Of a stretch of 64,000 nt of DNA, positions 8,486 to 17,932 are shown piece after piece (positions within the stretch are counted from its first letter, which is position 1; every line of letters starts with the position of its first letter). The stretch is from Halodesulfovibrio spirochaetisodalis (GTDB lineage: Bacteria; Desulfobacterota; Desulfovibrionia; Desulfovibrionales; Desulfovibrionaceae): contig NZ_JXMS01000010.1 in NCBI RefSeq assembly GCF_001672295.1, forward strand, positions 1-64,000. Reading direction: 5' to 3'. The position numbers were made by a program, and so were the translations under genes. Below the pieces are notes generated by a model, which made no database searches, was not told the origin of the DNA, and saw nothing but the letters and a program-made list of their open reading frames with translations.

Positions 8486-9574
8486 ATGCCTTATCGCTAT
8501 CGTTCTGTTTTCTTGTGCATGACCCTGGCACTGCTTACGCTCATTTGCGGATGCTCTAATCGACAGTTTATTTCTGGTACCCGTACTTACCAGAGTCGTA
8601 ACTGCATAAACGTGTTGGATGTATCTGAGAATGAAGCATGGAAAATAGGTATAGCTGCTGCTTCCAATGCCTTCGATAAGGTTTCCGCAACACCGGGAAC
8701 AAACCAGATCCACATAAACCACTATGGTATCATCGCCGGACAAGCCCGTGCGACGATTGAACCTGTGGAAATGCGATCTAAAAGCAACAAACATGCTTCC
8801 GGTTTTGTCTATGATGTCTACGCAAAAGGCGCTGGCCTTAACCGTACACTCATGCCCGGATATGTAGCCAAGGACTTTGCCAAGGAACTGGAAAGCTACA
8901 TTGCAATCCAAAAAGTTCGTCGCAAGGTGCTCTGCGGATTTGAGAAAAGCATGGTACAAGGTTCGCTTAGCAGATCATCCGGTACATGCTGGCTTGTGGA
9001 TTCCCGAGGGTATCTTGTCACCTGTGAACATGTTGCTGGAAACAAAAAAACACTCGAGGTGATTCTTCCCGATGGGACAACACATCCCGCGGCAGTGGTT
9101 ATTACGGATAAGGCAAACGATCTTGCTATCTTAAAAATAAACCCGCTTCCTGAAAAATACCGCCCTATCCCTGTTGCGTTGAGCGGTATCAGCAATACCG
9201 GTGAAAAAATCTATGTACTCGGTTTCCCTGAAGGGGAGCGCATAGGCAATGCCCTGAAAATGTCTGACGGCATTATCAGTTCCAACCTCGGTTTTAAAAA
9301 CAACATCACAGAATATCAGGTTAATGCTTCCATAAACGGCGGAAACAGTGGAGGCCCTGTACTCGACGCGCATGGTAAAGCTATCGGCGTTGTCAGCGCC
9401 AAACTTGTCAGCCTCGAACTTGAAGGAATCGGATATATTAAGAAGTCAACCGCACTTGCACTTCTGTTTGCGCAAGTCGGTATATCTCCGATGCCTACCA
9501 TCACAGAAGAATTCTCTTCTGAAGAAATTTATTCCCAATACCGTAATTCTGTTTTTCTTATCAAGCGGTATTAA
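8486..9574 (+). CDS. Trypsin-like serine protease lipoprotein
   Basis: A 362-residue protein with a probable lipoprotein signal (LTLICGC, Cys near residue 22), so likely anchored in the cell envelope. Residues of about 25-150 form an unassigned domain. The C-terminal half is a trypsin-like (S1C/DegP-like) protease with the triad visible as His in TCEHVAG, Asp in ANDLAILKI and Ser in GGNSGGPVL. No PDZ domain is present, which separates it from DegP/DegS. The start ATG 8486 has GGAG upstream and places the signal peptide correctly; the frame is open further upstream to 8405, but that extension would bury the signal. The substrate is unknown. It lies 19 bp before the HAD gene and is probably cotranscribed. 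Confidence 0.82.
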   Translation: MPYRYRSVFLCMTLALLTLICGCSNRQFISGTRTYQSRNCINVLDVSENEAWKIGIAAASNAFDKVSATPGTNQIHINHYGIIAGQARATIEPVEMRSKSNKHASGFVYDVYAKGAGLNRTLMPGYVAKDFAKELESYIAIQKVRRKVLCGFEKSMVQGSLSRSSGTCWLVDSRGYLVTCEHVAGNKKTLEVILPDGTTHPAAVVITDKANDLAILKINPLPEKYRPIPVALSGISNTGEKIYVLGFPEGERIGNALKMSDGIISSNLGFKNNITEYQVNASINGGNSGGPVLDAHGKAIGVVSAKLVSLELEGIGYIKKSTALALLFAQVGISPMPTITEEFSSEEIYSQYRNSVFLIKRY

Positions 9575-9593
9575 CCCCTGCACGGATACCCTA

Positions 9594-10406
9594 ATGAAAT
9601 CTTCCCCTACGCAATTGATTGACTATTCGACATATATTTTTGATCTGGACGGCTGTATCCATTTTGGAAACACCGTTGCAGAAGGTGCTCCTGAACTTAT
9701 TCATTTTTTGCGCAAACGAAAAAAACGCGTGTTATTTTTAAGTAACAACTCAACTCATTCACCAGAATCCATCAACCTGATGCTTAACGGAATGGGAATT
9801 ACGGCTGCACCTGAAGACATTTATCTGGCATCATCCATCACTGCCCGATTTATTATGGAGGCACATGGAGAAAGCACCTTGTGTGTTGCCGGAACCGACG
9901 ACCTGATCGAAACCTTGCGCGCACAAGGCCATAGTATTGTTCCTCCTGAGTCTGACACGGAAACCGATATTTTCGTACTCGGACGCGACCTGACCTTTTC
10001 ATTTTCACGGTTAAAAGCCTGTGCGAACCGTATTCTTCGCGGAGCCACATTTTACGCATGTAACTGCGACAATACGCATCCATCACTGGACGGTGGCAAA
10101 GAACCGGAAACAGGAGCCATTGCCGCTGCTATTACGGCAATGACCGGCAACAGTCCCCGCACGTTCGGAAAACCCGAACGGTATGCATATGAATGCATCA
10201 TGGAAGACTTTGCGCTTGAACCGGATGAATGCCTGATGATTGGCGACAACCCTTCAACAGATATACAAGGCGCACACGCCGCAGGTATCGACGCATGCTG
10301 GCTCATGCTGGCTGCGCAACCGGAAATTTTACCGGACGGCACAACGCACACGTATCGCACAATTACTGATGTTTACATTGCCATGCAAAAACAGGCATCC
10401 GAATAA
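9594..10406 (+). CDS. HAD-IIA family phosphatase (NagD/phosphoglycolate phosphatase-like)
   Basis: A 270-residue haloacid dehalogenase superfamily hydrolase of the IIA subclass. Motif I is FDLDGCIHFGN, motif II is LSNNST, the conserved Lys is in FGKPE, and motif III is MIGDNPSTDI, so all catalytic residues are present. The family dephosphorylates small metabolites such as phosphoglycolate, nucleotides or sugar phosphates; the actual substrate is not readable from sequence. The start ATG 9594 lies just after the protease stop and gives the normal family length; the frame is open upstream inside the protease gene but has no support. Confidence 0.88.
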   Translation: MKSSPTQLIDYSTYIFDLDGCIHFGNTVAEGAPELIHFLRKRKKRVLFLSNNSTHSPESINLMLNGMGITAAPEDIYLASSITARFIMEAHGESTLCVAGTDDLIETLRAQGHSIVPPESDTETDIFVLGRDLTFSFSRLKACANRILRGATFYACNCDNTHPSLDGGKEPETGAIAAAITAMTGNSPRTFGKPERYAYECIMEDFALEPDECLMIGDNPSTDIQGAHAAGIDACWLMLAAQPEILPDGTTHTYRTITDVYIAMQKQASE

Positions 10407-10418
10407 CTCCACAATTAC

Positions 10419-10447
10419 AGAGCGCTACACGCGCTCTTTCCTTTTTG
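10419..10447 (+). terminator. Rho-independent terminator
   Basis: A 7-bp stem (AGAGCGC 10419-10425 with GCGCTCT 10431-10437) followed by TTCCTTTTT, 12 bp past the HAD stop. Confidence 0.8.
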
Positions 10448-10530
10448 ACGAACCAACCATGATGATTATATAGAGAGCTGCGTTATTGTAACGACAACCA
10501 GCACTATACATTTCATAGAAAGAGTACCGA

Positions 10531-12096
10531 ATGAAACCAGTAACCGAACAACAAACGGTTGAGGTCAAAATTGACCCGCGCGACATCCATAATCCGAAAG
10601 CTGTACGCAAAGCTGCCCTGCGAAAGGCAGGACTTCCGGATACACGGGAAATAAAACTGCACATTGTGCGGCGCTCTATTGATGCGCGCTCAAGAAGCCC
10701 GAAGTATGTATGCCAGATACAGCTTGGAGAAGCCCCGCAAGAAGAAAGTGGCTCCGTTTTTTGTCCGGTAAAGCTGACCGGTAAGCGTGTTGTTATTGTC
10801 GGCGCCGGCCCTGCCGGATACTTTGCCGCCCTGACACTTCTTGAAAAAGGGATTAAACCGATCATCCTTGAACGCGGTAAAGATGTGACAACACGCAGAT
10901 ATGACCTGAAGAAAATTCAGGCAGACGGTGTGGTTGATCCTCACTCAAACTACTGCTTCGGGGAAGGCGGTGCCGGAACGTATTCTGACGGCAAGCTTTA
11001 CACACGCGCCACTAAACGTGGAAACGTGAAACGCATTCTGAACCTGTTTATTGAAAACGGTGCCGATGCAGACATCCGCATCGACGCGCATCCTCATCTT
11101 GGTTCAAACATGCTGCCGCGTATTGTGAGCAGCATGCGTGAAGCTATTCTCGCAGCAGGCGGAGAAATCCACTTCGGTGCTCATGTGGCAGACCTGGTAA
11201 AAAACGGGGATACTGTGACCGGCGCTGTACTCGCATCAGGAGAACGTATCGATGCTGATGCGGTAATTCTTGCAACAGGCCACTCTGCCCGCGACATTTT
11301 TCATATGCTGGTTCGCAACAACATTCCTGTTGAAGCAAAGCCGTTTGCGCTGGGTGTGCGCATTGAGCACCCTCAGCCATTGATTGACCAGATTTTTTAT
11401 CACCAATCACCACGCCATGAAAACCTGCCTGCGGCCAGCTACCGCATTACTACGCAAGTTGAAGAACGCGGAGTATTCTCGTTCTGCATGTGCCCTGGCG
11501 GATTCGTTGTCCCTGCGTCCACAGCTCCGGGCGAGCTTGTGCTCAACGGCATGAGCATGTCCAGCCGCAGTGCACCGTTTGCCAACGCAGGACTGGTTGT
11601 GGAAATCCGCCTTGATGATGTTGGCGGTGATCCTTCAGATCCTCTGGCAGCACTTGCGTTTCAGGCTGCTGTAGAAAAAACCATGTTTGAAGCAGGAGAC
11701 GGTGTTTCCCAAAAAGCACCTGCACAACGTGTAGGAGACTTTATCGAAGGAAAGCTCTCCAGCTCATTGCCGGACTCATCCTATGTTCCGGGGCTGTACT
11801 CAGCGCCGCTCAACGAGCTGCTCCCGCACACTGTTGCTGACCGTCTGGCCAAAGCGCTGCCTGTATTCGGCAAAAAATATAAGGGATTTGATTCCAACGA
11901 AGCAAAAATGATGGCAGTTGAATCCCGCACCAGCTCACCGGTTCGCGTTCTGCGTGACCGCCAGACACTTGAGCATCCTTCTGTGCAGGGATTGTTCCCA
12001 TGCGGGGAAGGTGCAGGCTATGCAGGTGGCATCGTTTCTGCCGCAATTGACGGCGAACGCGTAGCAGCAGCAGTCGCTACTAAGCTTTGCGCATAA
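10531..12096 (+). CDS. FAD-dependent dehydrogenase of the COG2509 family
   Basis: A 521-residue flavoprotein. After about 85 residues of an N-terminal alpha/beta domain comes the dinucleotide-binding VVIVGAGPAGYFAAL motif (about 88-102), then GEGGAGTYSDGKLYTR, ILATGHSARD, and a C-terminal FPCGEGAGYAGGIVSAAIDG that closes the FAD site. This architecture is that of the uncharacterised FAD-dependent dehydrogenase family widespread in anaerobes. The reaction and partner are unknown. It has its own terminator and no functional neighbours. The start ATG 10531 follows an AGAAAGAG site. Confidence 0.88.
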   Translation: MKPVTEQQTVEVKIDPRDIHNPKAVRKAALRKAGLPDTREIKLHIVRRSIDARSRSPKYVCQIQLGEAPQEESGSVFCPVKLTGKRVVIVGAGPAGYFAALTLLEKGIKPIILERGKDVTTRRYDLKKIQADGVVDPHSNYCFGEGGAGTYSDGKLYTRATKRGNVKRILNLFIENGADADIRIDAHPHLGSNMLPRIVSSMREAILAAGGEIHFGAHVADLVKNGDTVTGAVLASGERIDADAVILATGHSARDIFHMLVRNNIPVEAKPFALGVRIEHPQPLIDQIFYHQSPRHENLPAASYRITTQVEERGVFSFCMCPGGFVVPASTAPGELVLNGMSMSSRSAPFANAGLVVEIRLDDVGGDPSDPLAALAFQAAVEKTMFEAGDGVSQKAPAQRVGDFIEGKLSSSLPDSSYVPGLYSAPLNELLPHTVADRLAKALPVFGKKYKGFDSNEAKMMAVESRTSSPVRVLRDRQTLEHPSVQGLFPCGEGAGYAGGIVSAAIDGERVAAAVATKLCA

Positions 12097-12128
12097 TTCA
12101 ACATCTGAATTTACCAATCATCACAATA

Positions 12129-12159
12129 AGCCGTTATCTTTCAGGATAGCGGCTTTTTT
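12129..12159 (+). terminator. Rho-independent terminator
   Basis: A 10-bp stem (AGCCGTTATC with GATAGCGGCT, 12129-12154; one pairing is G-T) with a TTTCAG loop, followed by TTTTTC, 32 bp past the flavoprotein stop. Confidence 0.88.
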
Positions 12160-12179
12160 CATGTTTTCGTATTTTTTCG

Positions 12180-12360
12180 TTGACAGGGCTCTCAAGAGTT
12201 ACTACCTACTTAACTACTGATTGAGTAATCAATCCAAGGCACACGATGCGATTCCGCAAGCATCACTGCTCCACCACCACTGGCAGGTGCCGCACTCATA
12301 AAATTTTCTTTATGAAACGCTCTTCAAAGCCCCCTTTTCTCACCAGAAGGGGGCTTTACC
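12180..12360 (+). ncRNA. Candidate small RNA gene
   Basis: In a 414-bp gap, a -35-like TTGACA (12180-12185) and TACCTA (12203-12208, 17-bp spacing) are followed by about 110 nt without a coding frame and then by an 11-bp stem-loop (AAAGCCCCCTT 12326-12336 with AAGGGGGCTTT 12347-12357). The T-run after the stem is weak. It may be a small RNA or only a promoter fragment plus a bidirectional hairpin; there is no match to an RNA family I know. Confidence 0.25.
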
Positions 12361-12409
12361 TTTGCACAAGCTTCTGAAGCAGAGCTTCTACCAGCATTGA
12401 GAACCACAC

Positions 12410-12447
12410 AAAAGAGAAAGCGCTTGCTGTTACGCAAACGCTTTCTC
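12410..12447 (-). terminator. Terminator of the PilZ gene
   Basis: A 9-bp stem (GAGAAAGCG 12414-12422 with CGCTTTCTC 12439-12447), extended inward by TTGC/GCAA, is followed on the minus strand by TTTTGTG. It lies about 125 bp past the PilZ stop. Confidence 0.75.
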
Positions 12448-12573
12448 AAACAAAGACTGACAAAAAATAGCATACAGATTGTACGCACCACTGGACACTA
12501 CTTCTGTCAAAAAATGGTTCTACAAATACAATGTGTTGTATCAGAAAATCTGTAAAAAATCGTATAACAACCC

Positions 12574-12912
12574 TTAGCAGGCATGCATAAACTCGGAGAA
12601 CAATTCTCTGTGCTCTCCACGCTGACTCATGTGGACACCAAGGGTGACCGCACCGTCATCTGTCACGATTCTCTTAATGACTGCATCGATCATCACAGAG
12701 CGCGTTGCGCCAAACTGTGTGATATCCAGCATGATCTTCTGATCCTCCATAAACGCAAACTGCTGCGCCTCACCAGTAACTGAAGACGTTGCGAGCAAGA
12801 TTCTACCACCATTTCCAGAGATGTTAATTAACATCCCCTCTTTAGTGCTATCACCATGACGCACAGCTACCGGACAAAAGCAGTTATAGCTAGACTCATT
12901 TCGTAATTGCAT
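12574..12912 (-). CDS. Small PilZ domain protein
   Basis: A 112-residue single-domain protein with the PilZ pattern: an N-terminal R-x-E segment (LRNESS), the LINISGNGG motif (N-x-S-x-x-G, about 28-36) and a closing LGVHMS strand. PilZ domains bind cyclic di-GMP and act on motility, attachment or exopolysaccharide. The first-loop RxxxR motif is not intact here (R4 is followed by N, E, S, S), so c-di-GMP binding is uncertain. The start ATG 12912 has AGGAAG upstream. It is monocistronic, with its own terminator. Confidence 0.7.
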   Translation of the reverse strand: MQLRNESSYNCFCPVAVRHGDSTKEGMLINISGNGGRILLATSSVTGEAQQFAFMEDQKIMLDITQFGATRSVMIDAVIKRIVTDDGAVTLGVHMSQRGEHRELFSEFMHAC

Positions 12913-13454
12913 CCGTTCTACTTCCTGTGGGAAATGCAGGACTACTTGCGAGAATGGCTCAGTCAGGTGCTACATTACTTCTTTCTACCCGCACCGGAGG
13001 TTCTTCCGCCGATCTTCATCGCCGTACACTTAAGAACTCCATGGCAGAAAAGAGAGAGTTGCGATTTACCGGTTAATACAAAGGCATCATATCCTCTGTA
13101 AAAATCCAAACACTCCCCCCCAGCAACATTGCCCCATGCTAGCTAACTGGATAAAAAACTATTTACCGATGTCTACTCTTACAAATTAACGGTACACCTA
13201 CTGTTCTCAGCAATAACATCAACCGAGATTGTTAGCGGCAACACTACTAAATTGTTTAAAAAAAATAAAGTACGTTAACAATTTTTATTGAAGACCTTGG
13301 ACACGAAGAATCTCGCAGTTCACTAGGAGAAAATAGTGTTCACCAATTCATGTAAATTTTTTTTACATTTCATTTTGCCCTGCACACAACAGTAGTGCCA
13401 CTCTATTATGCGCTTTTTTACAATATGTTATCAGCCTTCTTTGTATCACTAAAT
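12913..13454. other. Intergenic region, no supported gene
   Basis: About 540 bp between the divergent-facing ends of the PilZ promoter and the alanine racemase terminator. It is AT-rich in its right half with homopolymer A and T tracts. I see no domain-bearing frame and no tRNA or known RNA fold. It presumably contains the PilZ promoter near 12930-13000. Confidence 0.4.
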
Positions 13455-13486
13455 AAAAAAGCCGGAACACTGCATGTTCCGGCTTT
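13455..13486 (-). terminator. Terminator of alanine racemase
   Basis: A perfect 9-bp stem (GCCGGAACA 13461-13469 with TGTTCCGGC 13475-13483) is followed on the minus strand by TTTTTTATTT, 23 bp past the alr stop. Confidence 0.88.
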
Positions 13487-13508
13487 CGTTTTACAAATGT
13501 CATGCGGG

Positions 13509-14648
13509 CTATACATATACCCTGCGAACCCGAGCCATAAGGCGGGCAACGATTTCATAATTGATGGTTCCAAGCATCCGTGCTGTTTCGTCTGCAGTAA
13601 TGGAGCTTTCACCCTGTGTTCCAAGAATGACAACTTCATCGCCGCAATCAGCACCAGCCACTTCACCAAGATCAATCATTGTCTGATCCATGCAGACCCT
13701 GCCGACAACCGGAACACGCTTACCATGAACAAGCATTATTCCTTTAGAAGAAAGAAGTCGGTCGTAGCCGTCTGCATAACCGATAGGGACAACACCTATC
13801 CGCGTGTCATTGTCACACACATGTGTATGCCCGTAACTTACAGTAGTACCACACGGCGCCTCTTTAACACTCACTAATGACGCTTTCACGGTCATGGCAG
13901 GTTTAAGATCAAAGATATTCCGGTCAACAACATCGGACGGATACAAACCATACGTCACTATCCCCGGACGCACCATATTGAAATGGGATTCCGGCATAGT
14001 CATAATGGCTGCACTGTTAGCAGCATGAATGAGCGGGAATTCATATCCGGCGGCTTTTAATGAATCAATCGTCTGTGTAAACAGCGCAAGCTGTTTATAG
14101 GCATTCTCCAGACATTCAGCATCACTTGCCGCAAAATGCGTACAGATACCTTCCAGTTCAAACACCCCGTGGCGATTGATGCTCTCAATCCTGTCCACAA
14201 TGGATGACTGCCCCGGAGAACAATCAGGCAATAACCCTAACCGTCCCATACCTGTATCTATCTTGATATGAACAGTAAGTTTTGCATTGGCGCAGTGTAA
14301 AAAAGAAGCGAGGCGATCTGCATATTCGCATGAATGCACAGTCTGCGTCAGTTTAAGATCAACAAGACGCGGTGCACAATCCGGCGGAGTATAGCCAAGA
14401 ATAAGAATAGGCGCCTTAATGCCCGCATTGCGTAAAACAATAGCCTCACTTAACCGGGCAACGCCGAGGTACTCTACCCCTTCACGCACAACAGCGTTGG
14501 CCACCTGAATAGCTCCATGCCCGTAAGCATTGCCTTTTACAACAACAAGCATAGACTTCTGGCTGCCAACCACCCGTCTGATCTCACGTATGTTGTGACG
14601 AATTGCAGAAAGATCAATTTCAGCCCATAACGGTTCTGAATGCAGCAT
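13509..14648 (-). CDS. alr: Alanine racemase
   Basis: PLP-dependent alanine racemase, 379 residues, supplying D-alanine for peptidoglycan. The PLP lysine is Lys38 in VVVKGNAYGHG (most relatives have VKANAYGHG), and the second catalytic base tyrosine lies in the VSYGHTH segment with the GVVPIGYADGY motif following. The start ATG 14648 has a strong AGGAAGG site; the frame is open 21 codons further upstream without a site. It is flanked by its own terminator downstream and glmS upstream on the same strand; both supply cell-wall precursors, but glmS has its own terminator, so they are probably separate units. Confidence 0.92.
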   Translation of the reverse strand: MLHSEPLWAEIDLSAIRHNIREIRRVVGSQKSMLVVVKGNAYGHGAIQVANAVVREGVEYLGVARLSEAIVLRNAGIKAPILILGYTPPDCAPRLVDLKLTQTVHSCEYADRLASFLHCANAKLTVHIKIDTGMGRLGLLPDCSPGQSSIVDRIESINRHGVFELEGICTHFAASDAECLENAYKQLALFTQTIDSLKAAGYEFPLIHAANSAAIMTMPESHFNMVRPGIVTYGLYPSDVVDRNIFDLKPAMTVKASLVSVKEAPCGTTVSYGHTHVCDNDTRIGVVPIGYADGYDRLLSSKGIMLVHGKRVPVVGRVCMDQTMIDLGEVAGADCGDEVVILGTQGESSITADETARMLGTINYEIVARLMARVRRVYV

Positions 14649-14871
14649 GTTTCCTTCCTTAGATGTCAAACAGCTCTCTCTTTCCCCCATATGTAATCCA
14701 TACGGATACACGGCAACGCAGAATACAGGCCAGCACCGTTCTGATTATGCAGTAACAAACCGAGGTTCTGGCAAAATCAAAACACCTGTTCGCAAAGGCT
14801 ATAAAAAGCGCAGCAGCCTTCGCAGTTCCAACGCAGCAGACTATCCGTTTTTCTCAACCATTATGTATAAA

Positions 14872-14909
14872 TAAAAAACCTTCCTTAATTTGTTACCAAA
14901 GCAGGAAGG
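14872..14909 (-). terminator. Terminator of glmS
   Basis: The stem CCTTCCT (14879-14885) with AGGAAGG (14903-14909) is followed on the minus strand by TTTTTTATTTAT. It lies about 35 bp past the glmS stop. Confidence 0.8.
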
Positions 14910-14943
14910 CTTTTCTCTCCGATTACCAATAAAAACTGACCTG

Positions 14944-16767
14944 CTACTCTACAGTAACACTCTTCGCAAGGTTACGCGGTTGATCCACGTCTTTACCAAG
15001 ATAGTCAGCAGATTCGTAGCTGAACAGCTGTAATGCCGGAAGCACCATAAACGATGAAAGCGGGTAGGTAACATCCGGAAGAACCCATTTATGTTTCACA
15101 GAAAGATCCGAGTTCGGGTTCGTAAGAGCAATAACATCACCGGCGCGAGCCTGTACTTCTTCGAGGTTTGATTTAACCTTGGCAAAGAACTGGTCATTCA
15201 GCGCAATGGCAAATGTTGGAAACTCGGGATCAATAAGGGCGATAGGACCGTGTTTCATTTCACCGGCGGCATACCCTTCAGCATGAATATAGGAAAGTTC
15301 TTTAAGCTTAAGAGCCCCTTCCATAGCGAGCGGGTATCCTACACCGCGACCAAGGAAGAAAAAGCTGCGAGCTGATGAATATTCACGGGCAAGGCGTTTC
15401 GCATCTTCGCGGATACGCGGTAATTCCGCTTCAAGTAAATTAGGAAGCTTGCGAAGGCCGTCAAACATTTCAGTCCGCAATGAGGCATCGAGAAGATTCT
15501 TTCTTTCAGCCCATGAAAGCCCCATAAGCAGCAGCACAGCCATCTGGGAACACATTGCTTTTGTAGAGGCTACGGAAATCTCAGGGCCAGCCTGTGTGTA
15601 TACTGTGACATTGGATTCACGTGCGATGGATGACCCCACCACATTACACAGTCCGACAACCGGAATACCCTGTTCTTTAGCAATACGAAGTGCTGCCAGA
15701 GTATCCGCAGTCTCCCCTGACTGACTGATAACCAGTACCATATCCCCTTCTTCGAGGATAACGTCGCGGTATCTGAACTCAGAGGCGATTTCCATGGAAA
15801 CAGGAATACGTGCCCAGCTTTCAAAAAGATGCTGCGCCCACATACCTGCGTTAAAACTTGTACCACATGCAACAATGTGCAGACGTTTCGGAACAGGCAA
15901 GGTTCCCAGTTCCGGTAACAGTACTTCCTGCTTCTGCCAGTCAACGCGACCAGCTAAACAATCTGTTACAACACGCGGCTGTTCAAAAATCTCTTTAAGC
16001 ATAAAATGCTTGTATCCATCTTTCTGCGCAGCCTGCACATCCCATTCAATATGGTGTACTTCTTTCTCAATAGGTTCCAGTGTGCGCGCGTTCTTTACTT
16101 CCCAGCTGTTTGCATCAATACGCACAAGTTCACCGTCATCAAGGAAAACAACATTACGTGTGTATGCAAGAAACGCTGGAACATCGGAAGCAACAAAGTT
16201 TTCACCCTGTCCTACACCCAGTACAAACGGGCACGCACAACGGGCACCGTAAATAACATTCGGGTTGCTTTCTTCCATAACAAGAACAGAATACGCGCCT
16301 TCCGCCTGAGTAACAGCCCAGCTTAACCCTTTTTCAAGAGAACCGGTCTGCTTAACCCCTTCAGCAATGAGGTTACAAAATACTTCAGAATCAGTTTCAG
16401 AACGGAAGCCATACCCTTTGGAGCTCAACTGGTCTTTCAGTTCCTGATAGTTCTCAATAATGCCGTTGTGAACAATGGCAAGAGACTCGTCCCAGGACTT
16501 ATGCGGATGAGCGTTGCGCTCAATCGGCGCACCGTGTGTTGCCCAACGGGTATGTCCCATGCAGGAAGTGGCTATCGAGATATTCATGGTTTCAAGCTTG
16601 GACTCGAGGTTTCCGAGCTTGCCTTCCGCACGGACTGTTGTGAGCTTATTGTTCTGCACAAAAGCCACACCGGCGGAATCATATCCACGATATTCAAGAC
16701 TCTTAAGTCCTTTCACAGCAAGGGGAACAGCAGGCCTGTGGCCTGTATACCCAATAATTCCACACAT
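14944..16767 (-). CDS. glmS: Glutamine--fructose-6-phosphate aminotransferase (isomerizing)
   Basis: A 607-residue enzyme that makes glucosamine-6-phosphate from fructose-6-phosphate and glutamine, the first step to UDP-GlcNAc. The N-terminal nucleophile Cys2 (MCGIIGYTG) marks the class II glutaminase domain (about 1-225), followed by two SIS sugar-isomerase domains (ISQSGETADTLAAL in the first, ERGVG-type loop FLGRGVGYPLAMEGALKLKE in the second) and the usual C-terminus LAKSVTVE. The start ATG 16767 has AGGAGA upstream. The short leader (about 90 bp to the next gene) leaves no room for a glmS ribozyme, and I see none. Confidence 0.97.
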   Translation of the reverse strand: MCGIIGYTGHRPAVPLAVKGLKSLEYRGYDSAGVAFVQNNKLTTVRAEGKLGNLESKLETMNISIATSCMGHTRWATHGAPIERNAHPHKSWDESLAIVHNGIIENYQELKDQLSSKGYGFRSETDSEVFCNLIAEGVKQTGSLEKGLSWAVTQAEGAYSVLVMEESNPNVIYGARCACPFVLGVGQGENFVASDVPAFLAYTRNVVFLDDGELVRIDANSWEVKNARTLEPIEKEVHHIEWDVQAAQKDGYKHFMLKEIFEQPRVVTDCLAGRVDWQKQEVLLPELGTLPVPKRLHIVACGTSFNAGMWAQHLFESWARIPVSMEIASEFRYRDVILEEGDMVLVISQSGETADTLAALRIAKEQGIPVVGLCNVVGSSIARESNVTVYTQAGPEISVASTKAMCSQMAVLLLMGLSWAERKNLLDASLRTEMFDGLRKLPNLLEAELPRIREDAKRLAREYSSARSFFFLGRGVGYPLAMEGALKLKELSYIHAEGYAAGEMKHGPIALIDPEFPTFAIALNDQFFAKVKSNLEEVQARAGDVIALTNPNSDLSVKHKWVLPDVTYPLSSFMVLPALQLFSYESADYLGKDVDQPRNLAKSVTVE

Positions 16768-16854
16768 ATAATACGTCTCCTAATCTAGAGAGATTCAAGT
16801 CTTTTTACGGTTATGTATATGCTTTCCGAGTATTAGGCAAGAAAAGCGCCCTGA

Positions 16855-17244
16855 CTACTCAACCACTGGAAATCGTAAACGTTTCCACTCTTCTATGCCG
16901 CCATCCATGTGTATGACCTCATACCCCATATCCTGAAGCATACGGGCAGTTCGGATACTTCGATAGCCGGTGGCGCAGAAGACAATGTATGTAACATCCC
17001 GTGGTAATGCGGCAAGATTTTGCTCAAAATCCTCATCATGGTAATCAAGTAATGTTGATCCGGTTAGATGCGCCTGTTCATATTCTTCAGGGGTTCGGAC
17101 ATCCAGAAGAACTACATGTCCATCTGTTTTCATCAAAAACTGACGTACTTCTTCTGCTGAATAATGCTTCAAAACAGCCGCTAAAGACAAGCAAACTGTT
17201 CCTGCCCACAACAGCAGAAAAAACACCATGCTTTTTTGCTTCAT
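16855..17244 (-). CDS. Exported single-domain rhodanese
   Basis: A 129-residue protein with an N-terminal hydrophobic segment (MVFFLLLWAGTVCLSLAAV) that is probably a signal peptide or anchor, followed by one rhodanese domain (LDVRTPEEYEQAH; active-site loop CATGYRS with the catalytic Cys; DMGYEVIHMDGGIEEW). Such proteins carry persulfide sulfur in the periplasm; no donor or acceptor can be named here. The start ATG 17244 has AGGAG upstream; a longer frame to 17349 would disrupt the signal. It lies 87 bp before glmS on the same strand and may be read together with it. Confidence 0.85.
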   Translation of the reverse strand: MKQKSMVFFLLLWAGTVCLSLAAVLKHYSAEEVRQFLMKTDGHVVLLDVRTPEEYEQAHLTGSTLLDYHDEDFEQNLAALPRDVTYIVFCATGYRSIRTARMLQDMGYEVIHMDGGIEEWKRLRFPVVE

Positions 17245-17374
17245 CCTGTTCTCCTTATTAGATCTTTCAGTATACATATTCCAGCAAAAGAAACAATAAT
17301 TGTTCCTAACGTGGCCGGGTGGCAGAAATATATGATGGGAAATCCCCACTTTTTAGTGAAAACGAGGTGATGAT

Positions 17375-17680
17375 ATGGGCCAGCGAGTACCGGATATTGA
17401 TTTCCAACTCATCCGTCGCGGCGATTTAGCCATTGAATCGATGGATCGGGCTGTAAAAGCCACAGGTGTCAAACAATGCTACCCGTACCGGGCACGGTGG
17501 CAGTGGATGCGGCGTCTCTACCTGCAAGGACGAGCCACGTCCTCGCTTCTGCGGACATTCATCATCCGTCTTTCAAGGCACACACCATACTCCTTGCGGA
17601 CGCTGATGGATCTTCATATTCGTTCCGGGGTAGATCTGGTGTGTCCTGTGATGGATGAAAAAGGGCGCTTTGACTTATAA
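17375..17680 (+). CDS. Small conserved hypothetical protein
   Basis: A 101-residue, Arg-rich protein (predicted basic and soluble) containing CYPYRARWQWMRRLYLQG and a second helical half ending in KGRFDL. I recognise no domain. A GAGG site at the right distance (GAGGTGATGAT before the ATG) and a good terminator downstream support expression. It is divergent from the rhodanese gene. Basic aromatic-rich patches hint at nucleic acid or membrane binding, but that is only a guess. Confidence 0.6.
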   Translation: MGQRVPDIDFQLIRRGDLAIESMDRAVKATGVKQCYPYRARWQWMRRLYLQGRATSSLLRTFIIRLSRHTPYSLRTLMDLHIRSGVDLVCPVMDEKGRFDL

Positions 17681-17704
17681 TATTCCAGCATAATAGAATT
17701 TCAG

Positions 17705-17740
17705 ACAGGGCTATCGTTCTAACGGTAGCCCTGTTATTAT
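17705..17740 (+). terminator. Rho-independent terminator
   Basis: A long stem (ACAGGGCTA with TAGCCCTGT, extended inward by CGTT/AACG) spans 17705-17734 and is followed by TATTATG, 24 bp past the small gene. Confidence 0.7.
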
Positions 17741-17932
17741 GTTGAGCAGGTGAACATTGTGCACCCTTGTTTGTAATAACTAACTTGTGTACTTTGCTTG
17801 ACTCAAGCTTTCCTATCGTTGTTGAATATATTAGGAACAAGAGGCCTGCGCGGGTACTTTTATTCACAATATTCCATTTATTCCCATATTAAGTACAAGA
17901 TATATACGCTACAGGTAGTTAAGGAGTGTTAC

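Noticed and set aside
14872-16767. glmS ribozyme or riboswitch
   Set aside because: The leader between glmS and the rhodanese gene is under 90 bp and lacks the conserved core.
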